A stretch of 64,000 nucleotides of DNA. Source: Polytrichum commune. Lineage: Eukaryota; Streptophyta; Polytrichopsida; Polytrichales; Polytrichaceae. Of the stretch, positions 48,536 to 60,425 are shown piece by piece. The notes below the pieces were generated by a model. The model ran no database searches and was not told the DNA's origin. It was given only the letters and a program-made list of their open reading frames with translations. The stretch covers positions 19,331,501 to 19,395,500 of the forward strand of contig OX485805.1 of NCBI GenBank assembly GCA_950295325.1. Direction: 5' to 3'. Within the stretch, counting starts at the first letter, position 1. The number at the start of each line of letters is the position of its first letter. Made by a program: the position numbers and the translations under genes.

Positions 48536-50780
48536 TCACTCTCGTAGTCTACCTTGCACAAAAATCTAAACACATAATAAAGATGTTTACAATACACCCA
48601 TTTTCCTTTCTTTTCCAATGCATGAGAGGACATTTTCGTGAAATCCGGGCATGTGCAATGTAGGATGTCGCCAATTATGACATGGTAGGTGATATCCTGC
48701 TTGGAGACAATGCTGATTATCACTCCAAAGCCCGGATATAGAATGGCAGTGACCCCAACCACATAATAACCTTCCATGAGTCTAGCGCTCTCCCATTTAT
48801 TTTTGTGATCCGCCAGCGGTATTGTTGGATTATGACGCACTGTCTTCCCAAACCTGAATGTAGGGTGCGCGTTCAAATTTGGTGGCATACAAAAATGCGA
48901 GCGAGGGATGGGGAGAATTGCGATTGTTGAAAGCCTATGACGAGGGAACAATGTCTCCCTCTGCTATAGTTGAAATCCAACATCTTCAAGTGCCAAAACT
49001 TCCTCTCTCGATAGATTGGTATCTATCTTCACCGGCCACGTGTTGGGTACTATAGGCCAATCCAACACATATTTCTTCTTACTGCCACTCACACAACGCT
49101 TGATGTCGTCAGGGCAAAACCAAAATTCATACTCCATATTGTTGGGAGAGCGAAATTCCTTCCTGAGCCCTTTGTATGTTGGAGCAGGTGTGCCATGTTT
49201 CCCAGTCCTGACTTTGGCATTGCACATAGTCCATGTAATGGCTTGCAGTGCCCAACATCGTTTGGCTGAGTTGGGTGGCAATCTTGCAATATGCCACTTA
49301 GAAGCAAGACAATCAGTCTCTAACACGGATGTAGTATGAGTCACACCATGAATTGCAGAACTCAACGATTCCTCTATGCGTTGACGAGTTGCTCGGGTGT
49401 TGGGACGAGGAATGGAATAGTTCACTTTGTCGGATCGATGAGAGTCACAATCAACACCCGGTGGTAGGTTGACTTTGCGTTTGGTGGAACCAAAAAGCTC
49501 TGACCCTTCCAATGCACAATCTCTAGTGTTAATGTTTTTTGCCCCTGAATAAGACTTCATGGCATCAGCCAACATTTTTGGATCTCCACACCTGGCAACC
49601 GCTTTAAGTTTCAAGGATGCCGAATCAGGACATTTACCATCAGATCTCCCTTTCAACTATGTCCGGTAATTTACAATTTGCATGAAGGCACGAATCATGT
49701 CGTCCACTGTAGCTTCATATAAATAAGTCATCTTATTGCGGATTGTTGGAGCCATTTGTTGTGAAAGTCTCTGCAAGATTGCATATTGGCATTTTCGCAC
49801 GTTCTTCTATTGTCATATTCTATGGACAACACACAAATATGAGGATAAGAAAAATATAAGATATATATAACAATGGAAGAAAAATGAATGACATTGAATA
49901 ATGAATTTTGATATGTACGTACAAATAGCATATGACTACCCCATTGTCTTTGACGAAAGTGTCAAAAACCCAACCACTCTGAAAGGCCAAGGATGCCTTC
50001 TTCTGAGGCAGCTCCGGATGACAACTACCAACAACGAATCACATGATATTTAGTCTCGGCGTCGTTCATTGTTTTTGCGTCTTTGTAATCCTTGCATATT
50101 TGCTTGTGTTAAAACTGCAAGGATGGTTTGATATACTTTTGGGTCACCTTATCCAAACTCGCAAACCAATGGAAAAGACATGTACGCTCACGTGCAACCA
50201 TGGGTAGACTTGGGTCACCATCCCCATAAATCGTCCTCACCTCATTCCAATTAATTTGAGCACTATCAACCATAAACCGTTTGAAATTTACGTTTGGTAC
50301 ACTATTTTTTGCCATGACAGAATTCAAATTCTACCAAAAGAAAATTTGTGTTGCACCATCTTCAGATTGCATGTCACAACACGCAATGGTTAACACTTTA
50401 CAATATCGATTGTCGTACACATGACAAGTCATTGTCGTCCAGTGTTTCAAACGTTTAACATGATCAAACATAATTCATGAATTCTTCATATCCCCCCGAC
50501 TTGCATCTTCTTCACAAGTTCCACACCACTACTTGGAAGGTTTACAGACATGTTGAAAACAAACACTTTATCTTTTGATTGCCCTGGGAACCGACTACCA
50601 TGAACGAACTTAAAAGCAGAGTGGTTTTTAAGTGCCATAATACTATCCATAGGTCCCATTCCACTATGCAAAAAACGCTTTGAATACTATATTGTGCATG
50701 CCGAGAGTACGATTCCAACGGTATATAGCATGAACAAAATGATTTTGTTTTGCATGTTTTAGAGCCAAAAAACAATTAGA
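48454..50780 (-). pseudogene. MULE transposase with SWIM zinc finger, disrupted
   Basis: Read on the minus strand. Around 50671-50486 is FKFVHGSRFPGQSKDKVFVFNMSVNLPSS. Next is the catalytic region near 50450-50330 (CKVLTIACCDMQSED) and FMVDSAQINWNEVRTIYGDGDPSLPM (50109-50327). A middle part (48964-49656) follows, and the end (48454-48951) carries the SWIM finger, with CTC then YCKH (C-x-C..C-x-H). This order matches plant Mutator-like transposases, which cut and paste the element at its terminal repeats. An in-frame TAG (after QIFFW) and further breaks near 49700-50100 and 48955 inactivate it, unless some are introns. Confidence 0.8.
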
Positions 50781-51031
50781 GCATCTTAGATTCTTCTAAA
50801 ATCTTCAAAAAATGAAGATTTTATGAAGGAAATCTAACCATATTAATTTCAGTAGACTTTAACGATTTATGTAAAATTGATATCATCTCCAAATATTCTG
50901 AAATTTTTTGAAGTAAATGGCAAGGCTATAATCTATGCACTTGATTTTTTGTGGAAATAAATTAGAATATTTGAAAAAGTTATAGCTCAAATAAAAAACA
51001 ACTCAAATCAAGGTGCATTTCTCTTCTAAAT

Positions 51032-51591
51032 GGGTAGCCGTTAACGGCCACCCTTTCTATAATGCCAATTTTTGTGTTCTAGTTTAGGACGGCCGTCAAC
51101 GGCCACCCTTTGTATGATGCTATCTTCTCTGTTCTAGTTTAGGACAGCCGTTAACGACCACCCTTCTTGGGTTTCATTCTTCATTTAATAACATAATTTC
51201 TTTGAAATAAAATCACATATATACATATATTTCTTATGTCAGTTCCATCTAAAAGTGTGGTCGTTAACGGCCATCCTTGGTTGCATCTCATATTTTTCAG
51301 TATATGTGTTTCTTTCTTCATGTATACACCCATTTCCGTCATTTTTTGTCCTTCAACAAGGGTAGCCGTTAACGGCCACCTTTATTGAAATTTCATATTC
51401 TTTTCTATATATGTTTATTTCTTCATATATACACTCATTTCTTTCATTTTTTTTCTTTCAACAAGGGTGGCCATTAACGACCACCGTTATTGAAATTTCA
51501 GATTATTTTCTATATGTGTTTATTTCTTCATTTATACATTCATTTTCATAATGTTTTATCCTCCAACAAGGATGGCCGTTAACGGCCATCC
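51032..51591. repeat. Array of seven 22-bp palindromes centred on GTTAAC
   Basis: Units start at 51032, 51087, 51142, 51255, 51360, 51465 and 51570. The core is GGCCGTTAACGGCC with small variations; the unit at 51570 is a perfect 22-bp palindrome. Spacing is 55, 55, 113, 105, 105, 105 bp, so the palindromes ride on two tandem repeat units. The array ends ~170 bp before the ATG at 51764. Confidence 0.9.
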
Positions 51592-51763
51592 TTATTGAAA
51601 TTTCAAATTCTTTTGCATATGTTGTTTTCCCTTATGTATACTCTCACTTTCATAAATATTTTTGCATATTATTTTAGTTTGCATATGTGATTTCTTTCAT
51701 ATGTATATATTTATTTTAATTTGTTCTTGTATTTTATATGGGTGATATTTTTGTGCTTTAGAT

Positions 51764-54389
51764 ATGGAAGTTGTACATCTTTCTGAAGATCAATTGGAGT
51801 TGCGATTGCATGCATTTTTCAAGAAAGAAACTGTCAACACATCTTCCCGTCTTGAACGGTTGAGGTATCAACCAAGGATGAGAATCCTGAGATGATTCAA
51901 AAAAAACTTTGGATGTTAGCAATTTTGGCAATGAATACATCTATGAAGATTAGGTGGCTTGAGAGATGAAACAGTTTACCTTCTCTTCGTGAGGCTCTCA
52001 AGTTTCCGAAACCAAAATTCAATAATATAAAGTTTTCTAAGTGGCTTCATAAAGCTACTTGGTGGGCTCAAGTGATAATTTTTTGTCTATGTTTTTTATT
52101 TTATTTTAACATTTTTTTAATCATTCAATTTTTCTAATCTTTATTTTGTATTTGGCAGTTGGCTATTGAGACCGAGAAGCTCTTTGATGCTACTGTGGCT
52201 GATATGCATGTGTCCATTAAGTATCTTCCAGATGGTATGGATCCTTTGCCCACTATTTTTTATTATGTGGAGGCAATGCGCATATCATTGTGGGATACTT
52301 CATTTTTTCATGAATTCAGTGTAGATAAGGAAGTTCATAAAAATCATAACATTGACACACAACTCAATTTCAATCCATCCATGCGAAGGGTGTTTTATAG
52401 GTACTTCAAATATGTTCTATTTCCTGCTAAAGCCATTTCCAAATTTCCCACTTTTTTGGATAATTATTTGGATATCGAAAGTGAAGAATTCATGTTCAGA
52501 GAGGGGATCATGAAATCTTCGGATCCTATGCATTTTAAAAATGTAGGTGGTATTTGGATTTTCTTCTTAAATCACCTCTCACTTTTGATATTGCCCTTTG
52601 AGTTTCTATTCAACCCGCCCTCAAGGGTGCAACTAAAATTGCTCCCTTCATAATGGATGAGGATATAGCCAAGATGCCAAAAAAAAGTCTAAGCCTAAAA
52701 GACCAATCCTCTTAATTCATGATAGCGATGACGATGCTCCAATTTAAAGTAGTCTCAACAACCTTGTAGTTACTGAACCTTCTTTTTCAAATCTAGAAGC
52801 AATGTTTCATACTTGAAAGCGGCTGAAAAAAACCCCTTCTCCTACCTTCAATATGCCTCCCAAGCTTAGAGGTATGATGGATATCTTGCCTTCTTTACTT
52901 GCAAATCATACATTTTCGGATTTAATCTTGAATGATTCTTTTGTGAGGATTATCGAGGATAAGAAGCAAACATGTACATTTTGTGCACCATATCACGACA
53001 TTGTGGTTTATTTCGTGCACCAAAGGTGAGTTCATTTTATTTTATAGTTTTTAATTTATTTCATGTTTTATAAAGTTTCATTTATGTTTTATCACCTTAT
53101 TTCATTGTTTGCTTTTAATTGTCGTCTTCATTAATGAATTGTAATATTTATATTTTATCTTTGTAGGTTGGTGAAGGTAGATAATTTTTTTTTTATGGCC
53201 AATTGCAAAAGAAACCTGTTGTGGACCTCATTATTGCAGATTACCCAGATGGTCTTCGGGTTCCAAGAGTCTCGGATCCGCCATCTCAAATTCTCCCTTG
53301 GAATGCCAACATTCCAAGTTTTCTCAACATATTGATGGCATTTGGTCTTACCTATCTTCATGATGATGGAACATTTTTTTGTAGGATTCTTCAAGAACTA
53401 TAAGTTCAAGATCAAGGATGAGTGGATTATCATTAATTGCTTGCACTTGGCAAATCTTATGAATCCGTCCAAAAATGTAAGTAGCAATTATAGCTTTGAA
53501 GTTCAAGGCTTTGTTATTGGTTCGATCATTTTTTATTTCCCATTGCGAGGCAACCTCAAGAACTTCTGATGACTATGGATCCTTCAATCTAGAGGTTGAT
53601 TTAGCCACAGATGACGTTCTCTTCAACTCTATTACTACGGAAACTCAATTATGTAGACAAAGAGATGGCAAGCCATGGAGGGGTGCAAAGGAGAAGTCTG
53701 AAGTTTTAATGAAGTTATTTGTTCATGGTTTCAGTCATGTAGGCGGTATTGTGGCAGACATGACTGCTTCTATATGTATTGTATTTTACAGTATCCAATT
53801 ATTAGTTCATATGTTTTTTAATTCATACTTCAATGTTCGTATTTTCCTTATTAATATTGTGCTTCATCCCGGTTCTTCTATTAGAGCGGCTCATTCATCC
53901 AATCGTCATATTCTAGCATTAGAAAGTGATGCCGAACTCTTTGATGAGGTACTAAAGCCTCTTCAAATACCTACAACTGATATCTCAAACGATGGTATGG
54001 ACTTTGATGATGATACTCCAATAGAAAACGCCGCACTACTTATCTTATACGAGTGAGTATTTTCCTTGTTTTTTTTTCAACAACTTCAGTTACAAATTCT
54101 AGATTTTGTATTCAAATTTGTTGTTACATATTCTAATACATGGTTTGTTGTTTGCAGTTGGATGATTCCATCGCCGATACAAACCTCGTCATTTTATCGG
54201 CACCGTGGATTATTGAGAAGCCCCTCTCTTAGTCCTCATAGCCTCCCTGTGTATGCTGAGGCTTTAGCTGAAGCTTATGCTAATGCTTCATCTATTTCAT
54301 CTTCAATTTCACCTTCACCTCGTACATATTACGATACTAGAGTATGTGCTAATTTTGAACTCAGTGCATCTGAGTCTGTCGATATTTAA
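51764..54389 (+). CDS. MULE-borne gene with beta-class DNA methyltransferase-like C-terminus
   Basis: Multi-exon by inspection. The first exon starts at 51764 (MEVVHLSEDQLELRLHAFFK) and ends at a donor near 51864. Later coding pieces are about 51985-52068 (KFSKWLHKATWWAQ), 52159-52540 (LAIETEKLFDATVADMHVS), 52850-53025 (MMDILPSLLANH), 53195-53560 and 53560-54056. Near 53215 is KPVVDLIIADYPDGL, resembling motif IV of amino-methyltransferases. Further on come GKPWRGAKEKSEVLMKLFVH and GGIVADMTAS, then GSSIRAAHSSNRHILALESD and ELFDEVLKP. These fit the AdoMet-binding motif I region, with the acidic residue after strand 2. Motif IV before motif I is the beta-class order. ~130 nt between ADMTAS and GSSIR may be an intron with a damaged acceptor. 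A stop near 51990 lies in or beside an intron. Activity uncertain. Confidence 0.5.
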
Positions 54390-55065
54390 GTTTATATCCA
54401 TGATTTGATTTTTGATTTTTGATATTTGATTTCCAAGAACTTCAACAATTTAAACCTACTACCCGATTTATATTTATAATCCACTTTTGTTGTTCTTTAT
54501 GTTTTGGACTTCGTAAATGTCACCCTCATGATGGTGTTATGATGTATTCAAATTTTACATTGATGTGTATTCTAGTGAGACATTCTAACATGCTACACTT
54601 GTTTTCAACATGAGTTTGCTTATACATTGTCTCCAATTACATTATTATTATCTCAACAGTTGAATGTATATTAGTTCATCTTTAGTACAAAATTGTTATA
54701 GCAACATTCTCATTTGTTGTTCACTTGGACTATAGACCCTTACATGTAATTCCATAGTCATAGGCCCCCAACCGATTTACAAACCATAACCGGGAAAAAA
54801 TTGAAGGCTCACAGGTTCATGCTCACATGCTCACATACTAGCAACCCCGAGTCGTGTACATATTGGTTTTTTTCATTGCTCACTACTTGCAATCTAGCAT
54901 TCATATTGTTTGTCCTCCCCAATCTTCTTATTATTGAATCCTAAAAAATTATTTCTTTAGGCCACGGTTATAGGACACTAGGGGTCCTATTACCAAATAT
55001 TTTGTTTTCTTCACCGCTCAAAAATTACCACTCATCGCTCACTGCTCACAAGATAGCACTCCCTG
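54057..55065. other. 3' region of the + strand MULE gene and right MULE end
   Basis: A Ser-rich tail frame (to 54389, ending ESVDI) may be the last exon of the methyltransferase-like gene. The rest is AT-rich, with scattered TGAGC repeats (as GCTCA on the + strand) toward the terminus. Confidence 0.5.
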
Positions 55066-55125
55066 AGTTTAGTTAGCATGTTGGTTCTACTAGAGGTTAG
55101 CATAAAACATTCTTTAACACTCTCT

Positions 55126-55915
55126 TTCATGTGGCATCCCTGGCAACTCTTTAGGGAGTATATCCTAATGATTTATAATAAAATTAAAAAAAAATCCTCA
55201 ACAACTATTGGTTCTTTGCAATTTGGTTCAGATTCATTTGAAACCTTACAAATATCAATTGCAAAGACATCTTGTTTCTTTCTTAAAAATATTTTCCACT
55301 GTGTAGCAGAAATAAAGCACTTTAGGTTGAGCTCTATTACCTTTGATCTTGAAAGGCTTGCCATTTATAAGGCTATCATGAACCTATCCTTGTTTGCAAG
55401 CAATCACATGTATCCACAATTTTGAGCCATGACATTCCCAATATGACATTGTATTGACTGGAGATTGACTCCATGTCCAAACGTCAAAGTTTGCGATGGT
55501 TTGCGTTCCTTGCAATACCACATGGACTTTCGATAATTGACATTCAATTGGGCTCGACTCACCATTGGATAAGAAACCTTGCAAGGTTCTATCTTGGTGA
55601 CCGGCAATCCTAACTTTGATGCAAACTTTGACAACATAAAGTTATGGGTTGACCTTAAATCAATCAACATAAAAGTCGATTAATTACCAATGGTCCCTTG
55701 AACGTAGAGCTATAGGTTCACTCACTACCTGCTCCTCACAAACTTCAACAAACACACAAACCACCTCTTTGCCCTTAAACATGATTGGAATTTCTACCTC
55801 CACCACCAAAGCCGTTGATAGTTTAGGGCATTTGCTAGCTAGTCACAAGCAATCATTTCTCGATGTTCTATTTGGTCTTTGTAGCTAAGTTTTTTGCCTT
55901 TCAGTCATTGTTTTG
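55126..55915 (-). pseudogene. Gypsy gag end, protease and spacer
   Basis: The minus frame 55670-55404 has MLIDLRSTHNFMLSKFASKL, the Ty3 protease region in which the usual D-S-G-A active-site box reads D-L-R-S; the catalytic motif is thus damaged. Downstream (55364-55173) follows the protease-RT linker, then DILPKELPGMPHER at the border of the 11-kb insertion. Stops and a T-run frameshift are present. Confidence 0.7.
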
Positions 55916-56266
55916 TAATGCAAGTAGAATGTTATTCACAAGTATCTGTGAGATTAACTCTGCACTGTAATGAGAATTTTATTATCCTCAATTCAAACAC
56001 CTTACAGAACTTCTACCTCTAGATGTTCCTATGCGTGGTGGATCTTATACATAGCCATATCTAGACTTAGCCTATCTGATACATTGTGCACACAAAAGAT
56101 AAACTATTGTATTCCTATTTCTGTATATAAAGAATTGCTTCTATCAATCTGTCTAGATGCTTCGGCACTAGAATGTTCTACATGAATTCTACCTTGTTGG
56201 AATACTACGTTTCTAGAATGTTCATTAGTAGGATGAATGTAACTGGATGAACGTATACATCCAGTA
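55916..56266 (-). repeat. Copia downstream LTR
   Basis: 351 bp. Differs from the other LTR by four substitutions and one 1-bp indel, by direct comparison. Confidence 0.92.
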
Positions 56267-56926
56267 CTCCCACTCGTTCATCGAGTTACAGTGATGATGT
56301 AAACCCTAACCCTAGGTTAAAATCTAACTATTAGGTTCCTCCTAAAATCTACAAATACTGAGATAGATCTACATGTTGTCCTAGTAATATCAATCTTCAC
56401 ATTCTAACTAATGATGGTGAATATCTTTCTATCCTAATCTCTAACCCTAGCCTGAATGATGACGACGCATGGTAACCCTAGCCTAAATGATGACGACGCA
56501 TGGTGCTCACGTTCGCGTTGCTTTCTTTGTGCGCTTTTTCACCTTTTGGCGACGGCGTGATGATCCTCTGATGTTTCGTCGTGAAGTTCTCCTTCAACCA
56601 TTCTCTTCTGCTCTTTCTTCACTCTTGTGTACATCTATTTAGTATATATCTGCTTCCTTTTTGGCATCGTCACTTTGTCAGAGTGCTTCCTCTCTTATCT
56701 TGCGAGTGAGCTGTTCTTTTCCTGTCTTCTTTCCTATCTTGTTCATATCTTTCTTCTGCTCATATGTGCAAGTATCAACTCCCTCTCTTATCCTGTGAGC
56801 GAGCTATCTCTTTTCCAAATCTTGTTTATCTAAAGCTAGAAGTTTTCTTGGTACTCACTATACAAATCATTGCAATGTCTTTCTAATCCTTCTGTTGTCC
56901 TATCCTGCTTCATCACACCTTATGTC

Positions 56927-57097
56927 GTGTTACCTTGTTGTTATCGCTCTGACTCCGTTGTGTTTCTGTCTTCTGTGTTTGTTGTGTTACCTTGTTGTTA
57001 TCGCTCTGACTCCGTTGTGCTTCTGTCTTCTGTGTTTGTTGTGTTACCTTGTTGTTATCGCTCTGACTCCGTTGTGCTTCTGTCTTCTGTGTTCGTT
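56927..57097 (-). repeat. 57-bp in-frame tandem repeat at the copia pol 3' end
   Basis: Three copies starting at 56927, 56984 and 57041. On the minus strand each unit encodes 19 residues of the type QKTEAQRSQSDNNKVTQQT. They lie after the RNase H domain. Confidence 0.9.
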
Positions 57098-57425
57098 GGT
57101 CTTCTGCGAGGACGTTATCACTCAATCTCCCACTTGTTCGAGAAGGAGGAGCAACGAGGCCGTGAAGATGGCGGAGATGCTGAAAAGCATCTTTGGTAAG
57201 CGCTTTGGTGAGAATATCTGCGAGTTGTTGCTTGGTGTTGACATAAGAAACTGTAATTTCCTGTTGATCGTATTTTTCATGAATAAGATAATATTTAGTT
57301 TCAATGTGCTTGGTTCGCTTGTGATACCTGGGATTTTTGACAAGTTGAATGGCGCCTTGGTTGTCAGATAGGATCTGTGTAGGTTGAGAAGAAGGAAATC
57401 CCAGGTTGTGGAGAAGGCGTCGTAG

Positions 57426-60425
57426 CTAGATGGCTTCCTTCACGGATTCAGCCATAGCAACGAACTCAGCTTCAGTTGTAGAATCTGCAGTGCAGCCCTG
57501 ACGCTTACTACACCACGCAATAGCACCATTTGCGAGGAGAAACAAATACCCTGTTCGAGACTTACGATCATCGTGGTCACCTGCGTAGTCCGCATCACAA
57601 TACCCCTGGAGAATAAGATCTGGTGTAGAACCATAGTAAGAAAGACCCATGTCTTGTGTACCGCAAAGATAACGAAAAATTCGCTTGACTGTAGTCCAGT
57701 GAGATTGGCGAGGCTTGCTGGTATATTTCGCAACCCTACTGACGGCATAAGCAATGTCAGGCCGGGTGAGAACCATGGCATACATTAGGCAGCCAACGGC
57801 TTCCCTGTAAGGTATGGAAGGTGGGAGGAGAGTATCATCAGGTCCTAATGACTCCTGAAGAGGTACGTGAGTGTCTGCTGGAGTAGAAATAGGATTTGCA
57901 TTTTCAAGTTGAAAACGATGAAGGATGTCGGAAATATATCTGGTTTGATTGATAAAAATGGTGTGAGTTTGTATGTCACGATGAACTTGAAATCCCACAT
58001 AATAATCCATAGGACCATGGGTTACTTTAAACATGTTGGCGAGATGTTGGATAACAACATCGAGGTCTTGTGCATTAGTAACGCACACAATGCCATCGTC
58101 CACGAAAATCCCAACAATAAGATGAACAGATTTAGAAGTTGTTGGTCGATAATAAACACATGAATCAACATCACTTGTTAACAAGTTATAGAGCTTCAGG
58201 AAAGAATCAAAGGTATGATTCCAGAGTCGACCTGATTGTTTGAGCCCGTATAAACTCTTAAGAAGTAAACAAACATGTTTTGGAAGTTTGAGATTGATAA
58301 AACCTTCAGGTTGACGCATATAGATGCGTGTGGTGAGGTCGTTGTCGAGGTAAGCAGTACCAATATCAAATTGACGCATATGCATGCGTAGGACAGCTAC
58401 AATTGCAAATATCACCCTGATGGAGTCGTGTTTGATAACCGGACTAAACGTTTCTGTATAGTCGATGCCATGAACTTGGCTGTAACCTTTTGCGACGAGT
58501 CTGGCTTTGTACTTATCAACAACACCAGTGGAGGTGTATTTGATTTTGTACACCCATTTACATTGAACAATATTTCGACCAGGAGGAGGAGGAACTAAAA
58601 TCCAGGTATGATTGTCCATCAATGAATTGTATTCCCTGTTCATTGCCTCCTTCCATAGTTGAGCTTGAGGTGACATGGTGGCCTGTTGATATGTTACAGG
58701 TTCACGGTAAGACTCAGCGGATGAAATCATATTCGCAAATGATGAAGTCGATGAGACCGAAGGAGCATCAGATTGAGGAGGATCTTAATACAAATCGGTA
58801 AGACTTTTGAACTTTGGTTGAAGAGGTTCATCAGTTGGAATCGGGGTAGAATAAGGAATGTTAAAATCATAGGGATCAGAATGGGGAGAAGAAGGGATAG
58901 ATGGATCTGGAGAAATTGGTAGTGAAGAATGAGATGAGGTGAGAGAAGCCTCATCGAGATGAGGGACTGAGACAGATGAATCCGAAACTCCCACTGGTTC
59001 TGTTATTTCTTCTCCCACTGGATCAATGACGGGGTCTCCCACTGGAGGTATAGGTAAAGGAAGAGGAGTAGAAGAAGGAAAGTTAGAATGAAAGTAGAGA
59101 TGAGCGGGTATACTGACAGAGGATGTCTGTGTAGAGGTAAAAGAAGAATAACCAGTGTGTTCGTCAAAAATAACATCCGAACTCTCAGCTATCTTATCAG
59201 TAGAAGGGTTCCAGAAGCGCCATCCTTTGCTTGTATCGTTGTAGCCAATGAAAATAACCTTATGACCTTTAGCTTGAAATTTTGTGCGTAATGACTTGTC
59301 AATGAAGATGTATGCAATAGTACCGAAGATACGGTAATGAGATACACCGGGTTTAGTGTGAAACCATAATTCATATGGTGTGGTGAAGCCGACTTGAGTG
59401 TTGATGGTCCTGTTGAGGAGATATACGGCAGTATGAATGGCTTCTGCCCAGAGCTTCAGAGGAATGTTGTGATAATGAAGCATGCTGCGGGCGGCTTCAC
59501 ACAGGGTGCGATTATCGCACTCAATATAACCAATCTGCTGCGGTGTATAAGGTGTACTAGTTTCGCGTAGAATTCCTTCACGCTCAAGAAGTAAGTTGAA
59601 ATCATCATTGCAAAACTCTGTACCCCGATCTGTGCGAAGAACTTTGACATGATTTCCTGTTGTGCGTTCAATATAACGGATAATTTTGTTGAAGAACCGA
59701 AGAGCATCATTCTTTGCTTTAAGAAACGCAACAAACCTGTATGAGGTACAGTAATCTTTGATCAGCATGTAGTAAGATGCCCCTCCTAAAGACAGTTGTG
59801 ACATCTTCCCGCAAAGATCGGCATGTAGAATCTCTCCATGTATGTCAGATCTCTCCTTCAGTGGTCGTGAGGCATATGATGCTTTATGTTGTTTGCCGAG
59901 AGCGCATCCTTGGCAAATAGAAAGTAGTTTACCATGAAATGATATGGTAAAGTCTTGTAAACTGTTGTGTGTACTCATCTGTTTGAGAACGTGAATATTG
60001 ACATGCCCCATCTTGATATGCCAGAGTGTGAGGTCTGTATCAGATTTATTTGTAACAACAAGAGCGGTGGATAACTCATGTTGTTCTGTATTCGGTGGTG
60101 GTACAGGATCGATGGAGAGTTTGTATAACGTCCCGGATCGAGTTCCTTCCATGACTTTGGGACCCTTGCCGAGGTCTTGATAGATAACACACATGTCACC
60201 AAGGGTTTGAAAGGATAACCCTGATTTAGATGCAAGACCAATTGAGAAGAGGTTTCGCCTTAATTCAGGTATGTATAACACTCGTTTGAGTATTCCTTTC
60301 TTTGTTGTTCCATCAACACGCCTTGTGATATGAATGTCTCCAAGTCCTCGCACCCAGAGATTATGATCATCAGCAACAGACACGGACCAAGTACCTGAGG
60401 GTATTCCTTGAATGTTGTGAACCAA
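57426..60425 (-). pseudogene. Copia pol: integrase, reverse transcriptase, RNase H
   Basis: The frame from 60425 reads the protease end, a GAG pre-integrase H..C..C region (LWHIKMGH..CQGCALGKQH) and the integrase core with its acidic residues (LHADLCG, TDRGTEF, RTLCEAARSML). One in-frame TAA follows (58785-58787), then reverse transcriptase in the same frame: KWVYKIKYTSTG..YKARLVAKGY, YIRMQPEGF-type box, LIVGIFVDDGIV (FVDD catalytic box). RNase H comes last (YCDADYAGD, TEAEFVAMAE). It stops at a TAG (57426-57428) where the family normally continues. The frame stays coding-like beyond it to ~57120. Three lesions (TAA, TAG, frameshift near 60420) make it non-functional. Confidence 0.9.

Larger units (their letters stand above)
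47548..55065. mobile_element. MULE (Mutator-like) transposon carrying a methyltransferase-like gene
   Basis: 7,518 bp bounded by a perfect 9-bp direct repeat, AGTTTAGTT (47539-47547 and 55066-55074). The ends are imperfect inverted repeats: the left starts GAGGGAAGCTATCTTATGAG, and the reverse complement of the right starts CAGGGAGTGCTATCTTGTGAG. The 9-bp target repeat and the SWIM transposase on the minus strand define a Mutator-like element. A second gene diverges from the transposase on the + strand. Inside the left part, 47762-47958 and 48335-48535 are direct duplicates. The element is itself nested in the 11-kb insertion. Confidence 0.85.
43998..55121. mobile_element. 11.1-kb insertion between gypsy protease and RT, class unknown, containing the MULE
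   Basis: CTCT flanks both sides (43994-43997 and 55122-55125). Removing one copy plus the insert restores a continuous gypsy reading. Without the MULE and its 9-bp duplication, ~3.6 kb of non-coding DNA remains, nearly all at 43998-47547. It has no recognised protein domain. Near 47330-47370 a TGACGTCA and a TATA-like stretch precede a transcribed-looking segment, so an LTR-derived origin is possible but unproven. Confidence 0.6.

Noticed and set aside
51032-51591. CRISPR-like regular repeat array
   Set aside because: Plant nuclear trans-element context. The spacers are themselves repeated and AT-rich, repeats are palindromic and variable, and no cas genes are present. It is better read as tandem repeats carrying protein-binding palindromes.
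56895-57371. 158-codon and 109-codon open frames on the + strand
   Set aside because: They are antisense to the copia pol end and arise from its 57-bp tandem repeat.
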